The position numbers and the translations under genes are program-made. The notes under the pieces were generated by a model, which saw only the letters and a list, made by a program, of their open reading frames with translations, did no database searches and was not told where the DNA came from. Below, in pieces: positions 46,969 through 57,927 of a DNA stretch of 64,000 nucleotides; position 1 is the first letter of the stretch, and each line of letters begins with the position of its first letter. The stretch comes from Akkermansiaceae bacterium (lineage in GTDB: Bacteria > Verrucomicrobiota > Verrucomicrobiia > Verrucomicrobiales > Akkermansiaceae): NCBI GenBank assembly GCA_013041925.1, contig JABDRB010000013.1:62001-126000 (forward strand), given 5' to 3'.

Positions 46969-48573
46969 ATGACTACAGAACACCACACTGCCAACGACAA
47001 CCGTGTCTTTTGGGGCTGCTTTATCGCCCTGATCGCCACCGGGTTCGGCTTTATTGCCCGAATGTTCCTGATCAACACCTGGGCCGCAGAATTCGGCCTC
47101 GACCCCGCCCAAGCAGGCCGACTCGCAGGTATTGGCATCTGGCCATTCGCCGTCAGCATCATCCTTTTTAGCCTCTTCATCGACCGAATTGGCTACAAAG
47201 TCGCCATGCTTGTCGCCTTCATCGGCCACATCACGTGGGCCATCATGGGTGTCTCCGCCTACTTCATCAGCAAAGGTGGCAATCCGGATCTCGGATTCCA
47301 ACTGGTCTTCTGGGGAAGCCTCATCCTAGCCCTCGGAAACGGCTCCGTGGAGGCATTTATCAACCCGGTAGTCGCCACCATGTTTAGTAAGGAAAAAACC
47401 AAGTGGCTCAACATCCTCCACGCCGCATGGCCCGGTGGACTCGTCCTCGCTGGCCTGATTGCCATCTTCATCGATCACGTTCCATGGTCGATCAAGGTCG
47501 GTCTCATTGCCCTGCCTGCCCTTGCCTACTTTTTCATGCTCATCGGCAGCACATTCCCTAAAAACGAACGTGAAACGGCTGGCGTCAGCTACCGTGACAT
47601 GCTGCGCGAATTTGGTGTCTTTGGTGCCGTGGTTGTCTCCTTCCTGATGACCCTGCAACTGATGAACTTCTTCCCTGAAGTCAGCAAAAACATCTTCATC
47701 GCTCTGGGGGTCATCCTCGTCGTCGCCTTCGGTGCCTACACCCAACGCCTCGGCCGTGGACTCCTCTTCTTCCTCATCCTGATCATGATCCCGCTCGCGA
47801 CCACCGAGATCGGCACGGACGGATGGATCACCGGCATCATGGAGGGCGTCGTCAAATTCCACCCAGGCTGGGTGCTCGTCTACACCTCTGCCATCATGTG
47901 CGTGCTGCGCTTCTTCGCAGGCCCGATTGTGCACAAACTCTCGCCACTCGGACTTCTCTGCTTGAGCTCACTGCTTGCTATCTTTGGTCTGACCTGGCTC
48001 TCCGGAGCATCCGGTGTGATGATGATCTTTGCCGCGGCCACTCTCTACGCGCTGGGTAAAACCTTCTTCTGGCCTACCATGCTGGGTGTCGTATCCGAGC
48101 AAACACCTAAAGGTGGAGCCCTTACCCTCAATGCCGTCAGTGGCATCGGTATGCTCGCCGTCGGAACCCTCGGGTTCCCCTACATCGGCGTGCTCCAAAC
48201 CCAAGAGCAACAAAAAGCATTGGCGAGTTCAACGGAAATCGTCGAAACACTCCCTGCCCTCGTCGAGGACGGAAAATTTACCGCCGTCACCGATAAGAAG
48301 ATCTACGAGATTCTCGAGTATCAAGCAATCGACGACGATACCGTGGCCGAAACCATTGCTAAACTCCCCGAGCAAGATCAGGAAAAGGCGACGACACTGG
48401 TAAACGATACCAAAGGACATAGCAACCAAAAGGCACTCGGTAAAATGGCCGTCTTCCCAGGTATTATGTTAGCGTGTTACATCATCCTTGTCCTCTTCTT
48501 CAAATCGAAAGGCGGATACAAACCCGTGGATCTAGCGGCAAGCGATGAATTAGATGCCGCATCCGAGTATTAA
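46969..48573 (+). CDS. MFS sugar transporter
   Basis: A 534-residue major-facilitator protein with about twelve membrane helices. The helix 2-3 loop carries a reduced family motif ([12 protein letters not shown]), and a conserved acidic/His pattern is seen in the first half. A soluble helical segment of about 85 residues (about 400-485) rich in Glu, Asp and Lys is inserted before the last membrane helix. Position between xylA and xylB makes xylose or a xylo-oligosaccharide the likely substrate. The gap to xylA is 57 bases. Confidence 0.85.
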   Translation: MTTEHHTANDNRVFWGCFIALIATGFGFIARMFLINTWAAEFGLDPAQAGRLAGIGIWPFAVSIILFSLFIDRIGYKVAMLVAFIGHITWAIMGVSAYFISKGGNPDLGFQLVFWGSLILALGNGSVEAFINPVVATMFSKEKTKWLNILHAAWPGGLVLAGLIAIFIDHVPWSIKVGLIALPALAYFFMLIGSTFPKNERETAGVSYRDMLREFGVFGAVVVSFLMTLQLMNFFPEVSKNIFIALGVILVVAFGAYTQRLGRGLLFFLILIMIPLATTEIGTDGWITGIMEGVVKFHPGWVLVYTSAIMCVLRFFAGPIVHKLSPLGLLCLSSLLAIFGLTWLSGASGVMMIFAAATLYALGKTFFWPTMLGVVSEQTPKGGALTLNAVSGIGMLAVGTLGFPYIGVLQTQEQQKALASSTEIVETLPALVEDGKFTAVTDKKIYEILEYQAIDDDTVAETIAKLPEQDQEKATTLVNDTKGHSNQKALGKMAVFPGIMLACYIILVLFFKSKGGYKPVDLAASDELDAASEY

Positions 48574-48625
48574 GACACATTAACAGGAGCTCTCCTACCC
48601 CAGATCATCTCAACCCAACGTTCCT

Positions 48626-50149
48626 ATGTTCCTCGGACTCGATTGCTCCACTCAAAGCTTTTCCGCGCTCATCATCGATGCGCGGAAAGGCACCATTGCC
48701 CACGAGGCATCGGTCAGCTTTGAAAATGACCTCCCCCATTATCAAACCTCATCCGGGTTCGTCCACGGCGACCAGCCTGGTGAGGTTTTTTCCGACCCCC
48801 TGATGTGGGTGGAAGCTCTCGACCTCCTGCTCTCGCGCTTGGTCGAAAACGGCGCCGACTTGGCATCCATCACCGCGGTTGCCGGCTCAGGCCAGCAGCA
48901 CGCAACCGTTTACCTCAACGAGAAATTCGCCACCACGCTGGCCCATCTCGATAGCACCAACTGCCTTAAAGATCAGCTCGCCCCCTGCCTCACCCGCCCC
49001 CTCTCGCCCATCTGGATGGATAGCTCGACAGGCGACGAGTGCGAGGAAATCGCCACCGCCATCGGCGGCAACGACGAACTCTGCCGACGCACCGGATCGA
49101 TCGCGATCAAACGCTTCTCCGGCGCCCAAATCCGCCGATTCTCAAAAATAGCCCCCGACGCCTGGCAGAACACCGCCACCGTCCACCTCAACAGCTCATT
49201 TTTCGCCTCCATCCTCGCCGGCAATTCCGTCAGCATCGACCACGGCGATGGAGCGGGCATGAACCTCTTAAACCTCAGCTCCGGCGACTGGGATGCCGAT
49301 GTGCTTCAGGCGACCGCCCCCCATCTCGCGGATAAACTTCCACCAGTCGCTCCCTCGTCAACCATCGTGGGGAACATCGCACCCTACTTTGTCGAGAAAT
49401 ACCAATTCAACCCAGAAGCCAAAGCCGTGCTCTGGTCAGGTGATAACCCGTGTAGCCTCGTTGGCATGGGTGCCGCCTCCCCGGGAAAAATGGTGATCAG
49501 TCTGGGCACCAGCTACACGCTTTTCGCCGCCATGGATCAACCCCTCACCGACCCCCAAGGGTTTGGCCACGTCTTCGGCAACCCCTGCGGCAAGTTCATG
49601 AGCCTGATCTGTTTCCAGAACGGCACCTTGGCCTACCAAAAAGTCAAAGAAGCCCAGTCGCTTAGCTGGCAGGATTTCGATGTCCAGGCACTCACCCCGC
49701 CCACCGCAGGCGATACCCCGACACTCCCATTCCTCGAGCCAGAAATCACACCTCTCGCCACGGCGTCCTCCCAAGAAAATACCAGCATCCGCAGCCTGCT
49801 CGATGGCCAATTCCTGAGCATGCGACAGCACTCCGACTGGATGGGCACCCCAGCCGATACGATCTACGTCACTGGGGGGGGATCCCAAAGCAAGGGGATC
49901 TGTCAAACCATCGCCAACGTCTTTAATGCCAGCGTGCAGGGGCTCGAAACCAACTCGTCCGCTGGCCTCGGTGCCGCCATGCGCGCCGCCCACGCAACCG
50001 GCGAGTTCACGCTCGAATCACTCGAAACCAATTTCTGCCAACCCACCGCAGGCTCGCGCGTCACACCGGACCCCGAAGCCGTCACCACATACCAATCATT
50101 GGCGACCACCTTCCAATCTCTCCTCAACCAACACCTATCAACAAACTAA
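48626..50149 (+). CDS. xylB: xylulokinase (FGGY family)
   Basis: Phosphorylates D-xylulose to xylulose-5-phosphate for the pentose phosphate pathway. The 507-residue protein begins with the FGGY phosphate-binding LGLDCSTQS. It has the substrate segment [19 protein letters not shown], the catalytic Asp in [13 protein letters not shown], and ADP-binding [11 protein letters not shown] and [11 protein letters not shown]. The identity rests on the operon as much as on sequence, since FGGY kinases are similar to each other. It is followed 4 bases later by the isomerase. Confidence 0.92.
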   Translation: MFLGLDCSTQSFSALIIDARKGTIAHEASVSFENDLPHYQTSSGFVHGDQPGEVFSDPLMWVEALDLLLSRLVENGADLASITAVAGSGQQHATVYLNEKFATTLAHLDSTNCLKDQLAPCLTRPLSPIWMDSSTGDECEEIATAIGGNDELCRRTGSIAIKRFSGAQIRRFSKIAPDAWQNTATVHLNSSFFASILAGNSVSIDHGDGAGMNLLNLSSGDWDADVLQATAPHLADKLPPVAPSSTIVGNIAPYFVEKYQFNPEAKAVLWSGDNPCSLVGMGAASPGKMVISLGTSYTLFAAMDQPLTDPQGFGHVFGNPCGKFMSLICFQNGTLAYQKVKEAQSLSWQDFDVQALTPPTAGDTPTLPFLEPEITPLATASSQENTSIRSLLDGQFLSMRQHSDWMGTPADTIYVTGGGSQSKGICQTIANVFNASVQGLETNSSAGLGAAMRAAHATGEFTLESLETNFCQPTAGSRVTPDPEAVTTYQSLATTFQSLLNQHLSTN

Positions 50150-50153
50150 ATCC

Positions 50154-51191
50154 ATGTCCCGTCCCGTCACACTATTCACCGGCCAGTGGGCCGATCTCCC
50201 ACTCGAAGAACTCCTGCCCGAAGTCAAAAAAATGGGCTACGATGGCGTCGAACTCGCCTGCTGGGGTGACCACTTCGATGTTGATGCCGCCCTCAACGAC
50301 GACAACTACGTCGTCGAAAAATGGAAACTCCTCCAGTCCCACGGACTCGACTGTTTTGCCATCTCCAGCCACCTCGTCGGCCAAGCTATCTGCGATCACA
50401 TCGACGAACGCCACAAGGCGATCATCCCAGAAAGCGTCTGGGGCGATGGAGATCCAGAAGGGGTGCGCCAACGCGCCGCTCAAGAAATGGCCAACACCGC
50501 CCGTGCCTGCCGGAAATTTATCGACGCCCGCCCGTGTGGTTCCCATGATTTCACCCCCGTCGTTAATGGCTTCACCGGCTCATCCATCTGGCACGCCCTC
50601 TACGCTTTCCCCCCAACAAACCAAGAATACCTCCAAAAAGGTTTCGATGACTTCGCAAATCGCTTTGCTCCCATCCTCGAGGTCTTCGACGAGGTGAATG
50701 TCAACTTCGCCCTCGAAGTTCACCCGACCGAAATCGCCTTCGATATCGCCTCCGCCGAACGCGCCCTAGAAGCCGTCAAAAACCACCCACGCTTTGGCTT
50801 CAACTACGATCCATCCCACCTCGGCTACCAAGGGGTTGATTATGTTAAATTCATCCGCACCTTCACCGACCGCATCTACCACGTGCATATGAAAGATGCA
50901 TGGTGGGGACACGGCGACGGCACCGTCGGCGTCTTTGGTGGCCACACTGACTTCATGGACGCACGCCGATTCTGGGACTTCCGTTCCGTGGGTCGCGGTG
51001 ACGTCAATTTCGAGGATATCATCGTTGCACTCAACGACATCCGCTACGCCGGCCCACTTTCCGTAGAATGGGAAGACGGCCGCATGGACCGTATCCACGG
51101 TGGCACCGAAAGCTGCGCCTTTGTCAAGGCACTCGATTTCCCACGCAACGAGATCGCCTTCGACGCTGCCTTCGATAAAGAAAACCAGTAG
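50154..51191 (+). CDS. sugar phosphate isomerase/epimerase (xylose-isomerase-like TIM barrel)
   Basis: A 345-residue AP-endonuclease-2-type TIM barrel. Strand motifs include [32 protein letters not shown] (catalytic Glu), [20 protein letters not shown] (metal His) and [10 protein letters not shown] (second Glu). Such proteins isomerise or epimerise ketoses and often pair with Gfo/Idh/MocA dehydrogenases, as here. The start is at ATG 50154; the longer frame overlaps xylB. The substrate is unknown. Confidence 0.86.
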   Translation: MSRPVTLFTGQWADLPLEELLPEVKKMGYDGVELACWGDHFDVDAALNDDNYVVEKWKLLQSHGLDCFAISSHLVGQAICDHIDERHKAIIPESVWGDGDPEGVRQRAAQEMANTARACRKFIDARPCGSHDFTPVVNGFTGSSIWHALYAFPPTNQEYLQKGFDDFANRFAPILEVFDEVNVNFALEVHPTEIAFDIASAERALEAVKNHPRFGFNYDPSHLGYQGVDYVKFIRTFTDRIYHVHMKDAWWGHGDGTVGVFGGHTDFMDARRFWDFRSVGRGDVNFEDIIVALNDIRYAGPLSVEWEDGRMDRIHGGTESCAFVKALDFPRNEIAFDAAFDKENQ

Positions 51192-51241
51192 CCTTACTCA
51201 TTGTTCATCATCCATTTTCCACACTTCATTTATTAAACACC

Positions 51242-52426
51242 ATGTCTCCCACACCCTTAAAAGTTGCTATGATCGGTGGCGGCGCTGGCGCATTCATCGC
51301 CAACCCACACCAAAAAGCCATCCACTTCGATGGCACCCGCAGAGTCCACTCCGTCGCTCTCCACCCCGATCCTCAGATCGCCATGGACGAGGCGAACAAC
51401 TGGCCCTACCCCGTCAAAGGTTACACCTCCTACGACGAGCTCTTTGCCGATCAAGCGAAGCTCCCCGAGGACGAACGCGTCGATTACGTGCTCATCGTCA
51501 CCCCCAACTTTGTCCATTTCGACCCCGCCATGAAGGCGCTCGAGCTCGGCTTGCCCGTGATGTGCGAAAAACCACTCACCGTCAACCTTGAGGAGGCCGA
51601 CCTCCTCGTTGCCAAGGCAAAAGAGAAAAACGTCCCCTTCGCCGTTGCCCACACCTACCTCGGCCACTGGTCAAGCTGGTTCAGCCGATTCATCGTCCAG
51701 AGTGGTCTGCTCGGTGAAGTCCGCTGGGTTGACTCCTACTACATCCAAGGATGGCTCGCCGATAAACTCGAGGAGTCCGGACAACAACAAGCCGCATGGC
51801 GAACCGACCCGAAAAAAGCGGGCGGCAGCGGCTGCGGCGGCGACATCGGCACCCACGCCCTGATGCAGCTTCGCTTCGTCACCGGCCTGGACGTCGAAAA
51901 AGTCTCAGCCCGACTCGATAAGTTTGTCCCAGGACGCCCGATCGATGACCACTTCACCACCTACGGCGAACTCAGCAACGGCGGCAAATGCCTCGTCCGT
52001 GCCTCACAAATCTGTATCGGCCACAAAAACGACCTCGGCATCATGATCGCAGGCACCAAAGGCGCCCTCAAGTGGAGCCAGGAAGACCCTGAAAAAGTCA
52101 CCATCCTGCTTCAGGATCAACCCGACCGCACATACTGGCGCAGCGCCGTTAGCGCAAACGACGGGTTCCTCGGCGATGTCCCACAGTGGTTACTCGATGA
52201 ACCCACCATCCCGAGCGGACACGGTGAGGCATTCCACGATGCCTACGCCCGACTCCACCGTGAGTTTGAAAAAGACGTTCGCGCTTACCAAGCGGGTGAG
52301 TCATGGGACTGCGATGGAAGCAAATACGCCAACATCGATGACGGCCGCATGGGTCTCGCATTTATCGATGCTGCCATCAAATCAGACGCCGCCGACGGCG
52401 CCTGGGAGGTGGTCACCAAATCGTAA
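51242..52426 (+). CDS. Gfo/Idh/MocA-family oxidoreductase
   Basis: A 394-residue NAD(P)-dependent sugar dehydrogenase. It has an N-terminal Rossmann fold (VAMIGGGAGAFIANPHQ), the catalytic EKP motif in MCEKPLTVN and the C-terminal substrate domain with C-G-G-D-I-G-T-H. It is the last gene of the xylose operon, 50 bases after the sugar phosphate isomerase. The pair probably oxidises and isomerises a further pentose or inositol-like sugar; the substrate is unproven. Confidence 0.9.
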   Translation: MSPTPLKVAMIGGGAGAFIANPHQKAIHFDGTRRVHSVALHPDPQIAMDEANNWPYPVKGYTSYDELFADQAKLPEDERVDYVLIVTPNFVHFDPAMKALELGLPVMCEKPLTVNLEEADLLVAKAKEKNVPFAVAHTYLGHWSSWFSRFIVQSGLLGEVRWVDSYYIQGWLADKLEESGQQQAAWRTDPKKAGGSGCGGDIGTHALMQLRFVTGLDVEKVSARLDKFVPGRPIDDHFTTYGELSNGGKCLVRASQICIGHKNDLGIMIAGTKGALKWSQEDPEKVTILLQDQPDRTYWRSAVSANDGFLGDVPQWLLDEPTIPSGHGEAFHDAYARLHREFEKDVRAYQAGESWDCDGSKYANIDDGRMGLAFIDAAIKSDAADGAWEVVTKS

Positions 52427-52444
52427 ACAAAAAAAAGCCAAGGT

Positions 52445-53125
52445 CTACACACGGCGGGCATTTAACTCGCCCAGCAGGTCACGACCTGAAAGCAATCCCA
52501 ACATTTCAAGCTCGGCAGCTAATACCTGCCGAGCTTTTTTTCCGTCTGCATCCGGCCTCCCACAATGTGTGCAGGACGCAAACCCAGGATACCCCAGTGC
52601 CCGTTGCGGGTCGTTATCCGGTGAGACGAGCGTAACCAGAGGCCTCGCGCGTTCGCGGCTCGCCGACCGTATCACAATCGGGTGAATCCAGCAGGTCAGA
52701 GGTTTATCAAACCACGCCTCACGCCCCTGATCCATCGAAAGCCGCTGAATCCCACACCGTCCTTCCCTATCCAGAAATACACAGCGTGTCGGAGGGAAAT
52801 GCGCAGGGTAATCATCCGCTAACTCACCACTCCGCGCCTCTCGGGTTGCCGTTTTCAATGATCGACCGCCTCGGACCTCCACAATCGACTCGTCAGGCAG
52901 CAACAACCCATACTGCTTTAACGCCTCACCATGCTTTTCCAGCAAGGATCGAACACCCACCGCTTCCTCAGCCGAAAGATACACGCCATCATGACAACAC
53001 GTCGCACGGCATCGCGCCAACTCACAGGCTTTAATCGGCCGATCAAAGGCATCATGATCCAATACCGCCTCACGTAATTGTTCACTTAATATACCCGCTG
53101 TCTCTCGATACGCCGTGTGTGCCAT
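52445..53125 (-). CDS. Cys-rich metal-binding protein (DUF3109/YkgJ-like)
   Basis: A 226-residue protein. Cysteines are arranged as C-x3-CC near residue 38-44 (CELARCRATCC), C-x8-C (CVFLDREGRC), C-x2-H (CWIHP) and C-x2-C (CTHC), which suggests an iron-sulfur or zinc site, as in YkgJ/DUF3109 proteins. It converges on the xylose operon (18 bases between ends) and diverges from the tetR-like gene. The function is unknown. Confidence 0.72.
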   Translation of the reverse strand: MAHTAYRETAGILSEQLREAVLDHDAFDRPIKACELARCRATCCHDGVYLSAEEAVGVRSLLEKHGEALKQYGLLLPDESIVEVRGGRSLKTATREARSGELADDYPAHFPPTRCVFLDREGRCGIQRLSMDQGREAWFDKPLTCWIHPIVIRSASRERARPLVTLVSPDNDPQRALGYPGFASCTHCGRPDADGKKARQVLAAELEMLGLLSGRDLLGELNARRV

Positions 53126-53192
53126 TGATCAACATGTAAACCACTGCCACCCAACCGTCCACGATCCTTTTTCGTGATTTACCTCACCTTTT

Positions 53193-53208
53193 TTGACCTT
53201 TCGGTCAA
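53193..53208. promoter_or_regulatory. TetR-type operator, distal copy
   Basis: TTGACCTTTCGGTCAA, a 16-bp palindrome with perfect 6-bp arms, 61 bases before the tetR-like ATG and between it and the divergent Cys-rich gene. Confidence 0.75.
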
Positions 53209-53215
53209 TTCATAC

Positions 53216-53231
53216 TTGACCGCACGGTCAA
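53216..53231. promoter_or_regulatory. TetR-type operator, proximal copy
   Basis: TTGACCGCACGGTCAA, the same 6-bp arms TTGACC/GGTCAA, 23 bases centre to centre from the distal copy. It probably overlaps the promoter of the tetR-like gene. Confidence 0.75.
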
Positions 53232-53268
53232 ATTGATTATTTTACGACCGAACCCCGACAAAAAACCG

Positions 53269-53850
53269 ATGGCCGGACGCCCGAAAAATTTTGATGAATC
53301 AACCACCCTAGAAAAAGCGATGGAGCTTTTTTGGGAAAAGGGATACGACTGCACGGGCATCAGCGATTTAGAAACATCGCTCGGTCTGGGTCGACAGAGT
53401 ATTTACAATACCTTCGGCGATAAACGCAGCCTGTTTCTCAAAGCCTTTCACCACTACGCATCGACACGCAGCGGGGCAATGGTCGCTCTCTTACAGCAAC
53501 CCGGAACAGCCGAAAAAAAAATCGACCGATTCCTCACCGCCCTGATCAACATGCAGTGCCGTAACGAGCGCACAGGTTGCCTACTCGCCAACAGTGTCAG
53601 CAGCTCGATGCAGTCAGATCCAGAAGCCGCCGCCATCGTTGACGCCTCACTCAAACGACTGCACAAGGAGCTATCAAACACCCTCGTTGATATCTTCCCG
53701 CATGCGTCAGAACGTAATAAAACCGCGTGGTTACTCGTCAATACCGCACAAGGGCTTTGCATCCTCTCGAAATCAGGCCAGTCAAAAAACACTCTCACCG
53801 GTATCAAAAACCAAACCCTCACCCTGATCTCATCCGCAGCAACCCACTAA
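53269..53850 (+). CDS. TetR-family transcriptional regulator
   Basis: A 193-residue protein. The N-terminal helix-turn-helix begins GRPKNFDE and contains D-L-E-T-S-L-G-L-G-R-Q-S-I-Y-N-T-F-G-D-K, the family signature. The C-terminal ligand domain contains R-T-G-C-L-L-A-N, like the YcdC/AcrR group that senses reactive or toxic small molecules. Two palindromes precede it and a related one precedes the next gene. I start at ATG 53269; the frame is open to 53233. Confidence 0.9.
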   Translation: MAGRPKNFDESTTLEKAMELFWEKGYDCTGISDLETSLGLGRQSIYNTFGDKRSLFLKAFHHYASTRSGAMVALLQQPGTAEKKIDRFLTALINMQCRNERTGCLLANSVSSSMQSDPEAAAIVDASLKRLHKELSNTLVDIFPHASERNKTAWLLVNTAQGLCILSKSGQSKNTLTGIKNQTLTLISSAATH

Positions 53851-53867
53851 AAAAATTTCACCCATAA

Positions 53868-53883
53868 TTGACTGATCAGTCAA
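53868..53883. promoter_or_regulatory. third TetR-type operator, before the AhpD-like gene
   Basis: TTGACTGATCAGTCAA is a perfect 16-bp palindrome with the same outer TTGAC/GTCAA arms. A half-site CGGTCAA follows at 53899-53905. Both lie in the gap before the AhpD-like ATG (53937). Confidence 0.72.
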
Positions 53884-53936
53884 ACCCAACTCTCTCATCG
53901 GTCAAGTCGACCACCCAACAACACGAATAAACTAAA

Positions 53937-54512
53937 ATGAAAAACACGATCCACACCGCAGCAACCGCCCCTGAGAAAAGCCGCCCCCTTCTGGAAGGCG
54001 TGCATCAAAAAATGGGGATGATCCCGAACATCCTCGGAGGCATGGCCGAGGCCCCCGCATCCCTCCAGGCTTACCTGAGTCTGTCAGCCGCATTCGGGTC
54101 GACCTCCCTGAGTGCGACCGAGCAACAGGTCGTGGCACTCTCCATCAGCCACACTAATGGATGTGACTACTGCATGGCGGCACACACGACCATGGCGCAA
54201 GGCGCTGGCGTTTCCCAAGAGGTGCTCGATGCCTTGCGCAACAACACAGCACTGGAGCCGAAACTGGAAGCGCTCCGCACCTTTGCGCTCCGTATGCAGG
54301 ATACCAAGGGACACCTTGAGGCAGGCGAACTTGAGAGCTTTTTAGCCGCGGATTTCAGCGAGGAGCAAGCATTCGAGGTCATCACAGGCATCGCCCTGAA
54401 GGTCATCACCAACTACAGCAACCGCCTGCTCAACACCCCCGTCGATGTCGCCTTTGCGGCCAATACTTGGGAAAAATCAAGCTGCGAACCCGCCTGTGGC
54501 TGTAACATGTAA
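53937..54512 (+). CDS. AhpD/carboxymuconolactone decarboxylase-like protein
   Basis: A 191-residue protein with the AhpD core: CxxC in NGCDYCMAAHT (peroxidatic/resolving pair, with the catalytic His). Such proteins reduce hydroperoxides or handle electrophiles. The C-terminus carries an unusual cysteine patch, S-S-C-E-P-A-C-G-C-N-M. A TetR-type palindrome lies upstream, so it is probably the main target of the tetR-like gene beside it. Confidence 0.86.
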   Translation: MKNTIHTAATAPEKSRPLLEGVHQKMGMIPNILGGMAEAPASLQAYLSLSAAFGSTSLSATEQQVVALSISHTNGCDYCMAAHTTMAQGAGVSQEVLDALRNNTALEPKLEALRTFALRMQDTKGHLEAGELESFLAADFSEEQAFEVITGIALKVITNYSNRLLNTPVDVAFAANTWEKSSCEPACGCNM

Positions 54513-54557
54513 CACCCCCCCCTTTTTGAGGGGGCATGAAAGACCCGACATCGGATT

Positions 54558-54588
54558 AAGTGGCACTCGGAAACGGGAGCCACTTTTT
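54558..54588 (+). terminator. terminator after the AhpD-like gene
   Basis: AAGTGGC (54558-54564) pairs with GCCACTT (54579-54585), followed by a T run (54584-54588). Confidence 0.82.
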
Positions 54589-54644
54589 CGTGCTTGATGT
54601 CATTTGGTATTTGGCGTTTCGCCCTGGCTGATTAAGCTGCCCCC

Positions 54645-54920
54645 ATGGCCTTACCCCTTAAAAAAAGCGAAGTCATCTGTTTCTACGATATCCAATACCG
54701 ATGGGCCAAACGCAGCACCGAGCGTGGCGTCGAAATCAAAATCGAACTCAATGAAAAACCAGACGGCCAAATGATCATCGCCCAATGCCCCCGCATCTTC
54801 CGCCCCGACATGGTCGAAACCGTCATCGAGGATGGCCGCAAACTCGGTTGGCAACCCGAGACATCCGGCGACGCCATCACCGTCAGACTCACCAAACGCG
54901 GCTTGATCCCGATCACCTAG
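54645..54920 (+). CDS. small conserved-looking protein of unknown function
   Basis: A 91-residue basic protein with alternating strands and helices (VICFYDIQYRW; GVEIKIELNE; GQMIIAQCPRIF; ITVRLTKRG). There is no signal peptide or membrane helix. Codon pattern is like the neighbours, which supports a real gene. I do not recognise a family. Confidence 0.6.
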   Translation: MALPLKKSEVICFYDIQYRWAKRSTERGVEIKIELNEKPDGQMIIAQCPRIFRPDMVETVIEDGRKLGWQPETSGDAITVRLTKRGLIPIT

Positions 54921-55064
54921 TCTGCCAACCCGATCGCCCCCATTACCCGCCCTCATCAAGATCCCCCTTCTTTTGGCTTCACACACCCGTCCACGATTGA
55001 TACCCATCACCTGCGCACACGACCCTTTCGCCCCCTGTCGCGCCACCGATCCTACGTCTGCTTT

Positions 55065-56105
55065 ATGAAAAAATCCACATCCTCATTCGCCGTCGGTATC
55101 ATCGTCGGCATTATCGCTACCTGCATCGCCTTCGCCATCATCTCACGAGAACAACTCATGAATGGCGGTGGTGACTCCCAAGTGCGTAAACTCAAATTTG
55201 CCCACTCGCTCCAAACCAGCCACCCAGTCCACAAAAGCATCGAATACATGGCGAAACGACTCGATGAGCTTTCCAGTGGCAACATGGAAATCATTATCTT
55301 CCCTGGCGAACAACTCGGCAACGAAACCAAATGTATCGAGCAGGTGCAGATGGGCACCCTGGCCATGACCAAGACCAGTGCCGCCCCGATGGGCAACTTC
55401 GTAAGTATGATGAAGGTGTTCAGCCTCCCCTATCTGTTTAATGATGCCGACCACTACTGGTCGGTGCTTAATGGGAAGATTGGTGCTGACATGCTTCAGA
55501 GCCTATCGCTCCGTGACGACGGCCAACAAAGCGGCCTCATCGGACTGGGATACTTCGATTCAGGAAGCCGTAATTTTTATTCCAAGAGCCCCATCCTCGG
55601 ACTCGACGACATCAGCGGTAAAAAATTCCGCGTGATGAAAGACCCCGTGGCCATGGATCTCGTCCAAGCACTGGGCGGATCCCCGACCCCGATCCCCTTC
55701 GGCGAACTCTACACAGCCCTCAAACAAGGAGTGGTCGACGGAGCCGAAAACAACCCGCCAAGCATCCTTTCATCCAAGCATTACGAGATCTGTAAACACC
55801 TCACGCTCGACGCCCATTCACGCATCCCCGACATCATCATCATCAGTGATAAGATGTGGAACGGACTCAAGGAGCACGAGCAGGTATGGCTTAAACAAGC
55901 GATGAAAGAGGCCACCGAATACCAACGCAAACTCTGGATCGAGGCCACCTCCGATGCGCTTGATCAAATCAAAGCCTCAGGTGTCACCGTCCATCAAGTG
56001 GACACGACCCCATTCCGTCATGCCGTCCAACCTGTCGTTGATAAATATGCCACCGGCGCCATCAAAGACGTTTACGACCAGATCCAGGCCGCCGGCCAAA
56101 AGTAA
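55065..56105 (+). CDS. dctP: TRAP transporter substrate-binding protein DctP
   Basis: A 346-residue periplasmic binding protein with an N-terminal membrane or signal segment (about 8-27). The DctP family marks are FPGEQLGNE, an Arg in GKKFRVMKD that clamps the carboxylate of the substrate, and G-V-V-D-G-A-E-N-N-P. It binds an organic acid such as a sugar acid, sialic acid or dicarboxylate for the two membrane subunits that follow. It is the first gene of the TRAP operon. Confidence 0.93.
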   Translation: MKKSTSSFAVGIIVGIIATCIAFAIISREQLMNGGGDSQVRKLKFAHSLQTSHPVHKSIEYMAKRLDELSSGNMEIIIFPGEQLGNETKCIEQVQMGTLAMTKTSAAPMGNFVSMMKVFSLPYLFNDADHYWSVLNGKIGADMLQSLSLRDDGQQSGLIGLGYFDSGSRNFYSKSPILGLDDISGKKFRVMKDPVAMDLVQALGGSPTPIPFGELYTALKQGVVDGAENNPPSILSSKHYEICKHLTLDAHSRIPDIIIISDKMWNGLKEHEQVWLKQAMKEATEYQRKLWIEATSDALDQIKASGVTVHQVDTTPFRHAVQPVVDKYATGAIKDVYDQIQAAGQK

Positions 56106-56131
56106 CCCCCCCCTTTCACCCTTGCTTGATT

Positions 56132-56637
56132 ATGCGTGCGCTGAACCGACTCCTCCATCAGGTGCTTACCTGGTTTTCCATTCTTGTTTTTATCATCCTG
56201 ATCTTCGATGTCGTCATCGGTGTGGGATCTCGTTACATCTTCGGTAATCAGGTGCGCTGGACCGAAGAACTCGCGACCTTCCTGCTCGTCTGGCTCGTCT
56301 TTTGCGGAGCCGCGATCGCTTACCGTGACAAAGCCCATCTAGGGATCGATCTATTTGTCCAGAGCCTCCACCCAGAGGCACGCAAGATCGCAAGGATGCT
56401 CACCCATGTCATCATCCTTGCCTTCACCCTCGCCGTGATGGTCTGGGGGGGAGCCCAACTGACTATCGAGCGGATGGAGTCTGGTCAGATGATCTCAACC
56501 TTAGGCATCCACAAGGCGTGGCTCTACCTCTCCATCCCCTTTAACGGGCTGTTTATCGCTCTCTTTAATATCGATCAAATGATAGAAACCTTGCAAAACG
56601 CGGACATCGAATCTCACGACGAAGGGAGCTCGATCTA

Positions 56638-56638
<1 letters not shown>
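56132..56638 (+). CDS. dctQ: TRAP transporter small membrane subunit DctQ
   Basis: A 168-residue protein with four membrane helices and the DctQ motif R-Y-I-F-G...W-T-E-E-L-A-T-F-L-L-V-W. It joins DctM to form the Na+-driven carrier. I choose ATG 56132 over TTG 56126. Its TAA stop overlaps the dctM ATG (TAATG). Confidence 0.93.

Positions 56639-57927
<1,289 letters not shown>

Noticed and set aside
46183-47301. Long minus-strand open frame (372 codons) opposite xylA
   Set aside because: Composition is the mirror of the C-rich xylA codons; no motif, and xylA is certain on the other strand.
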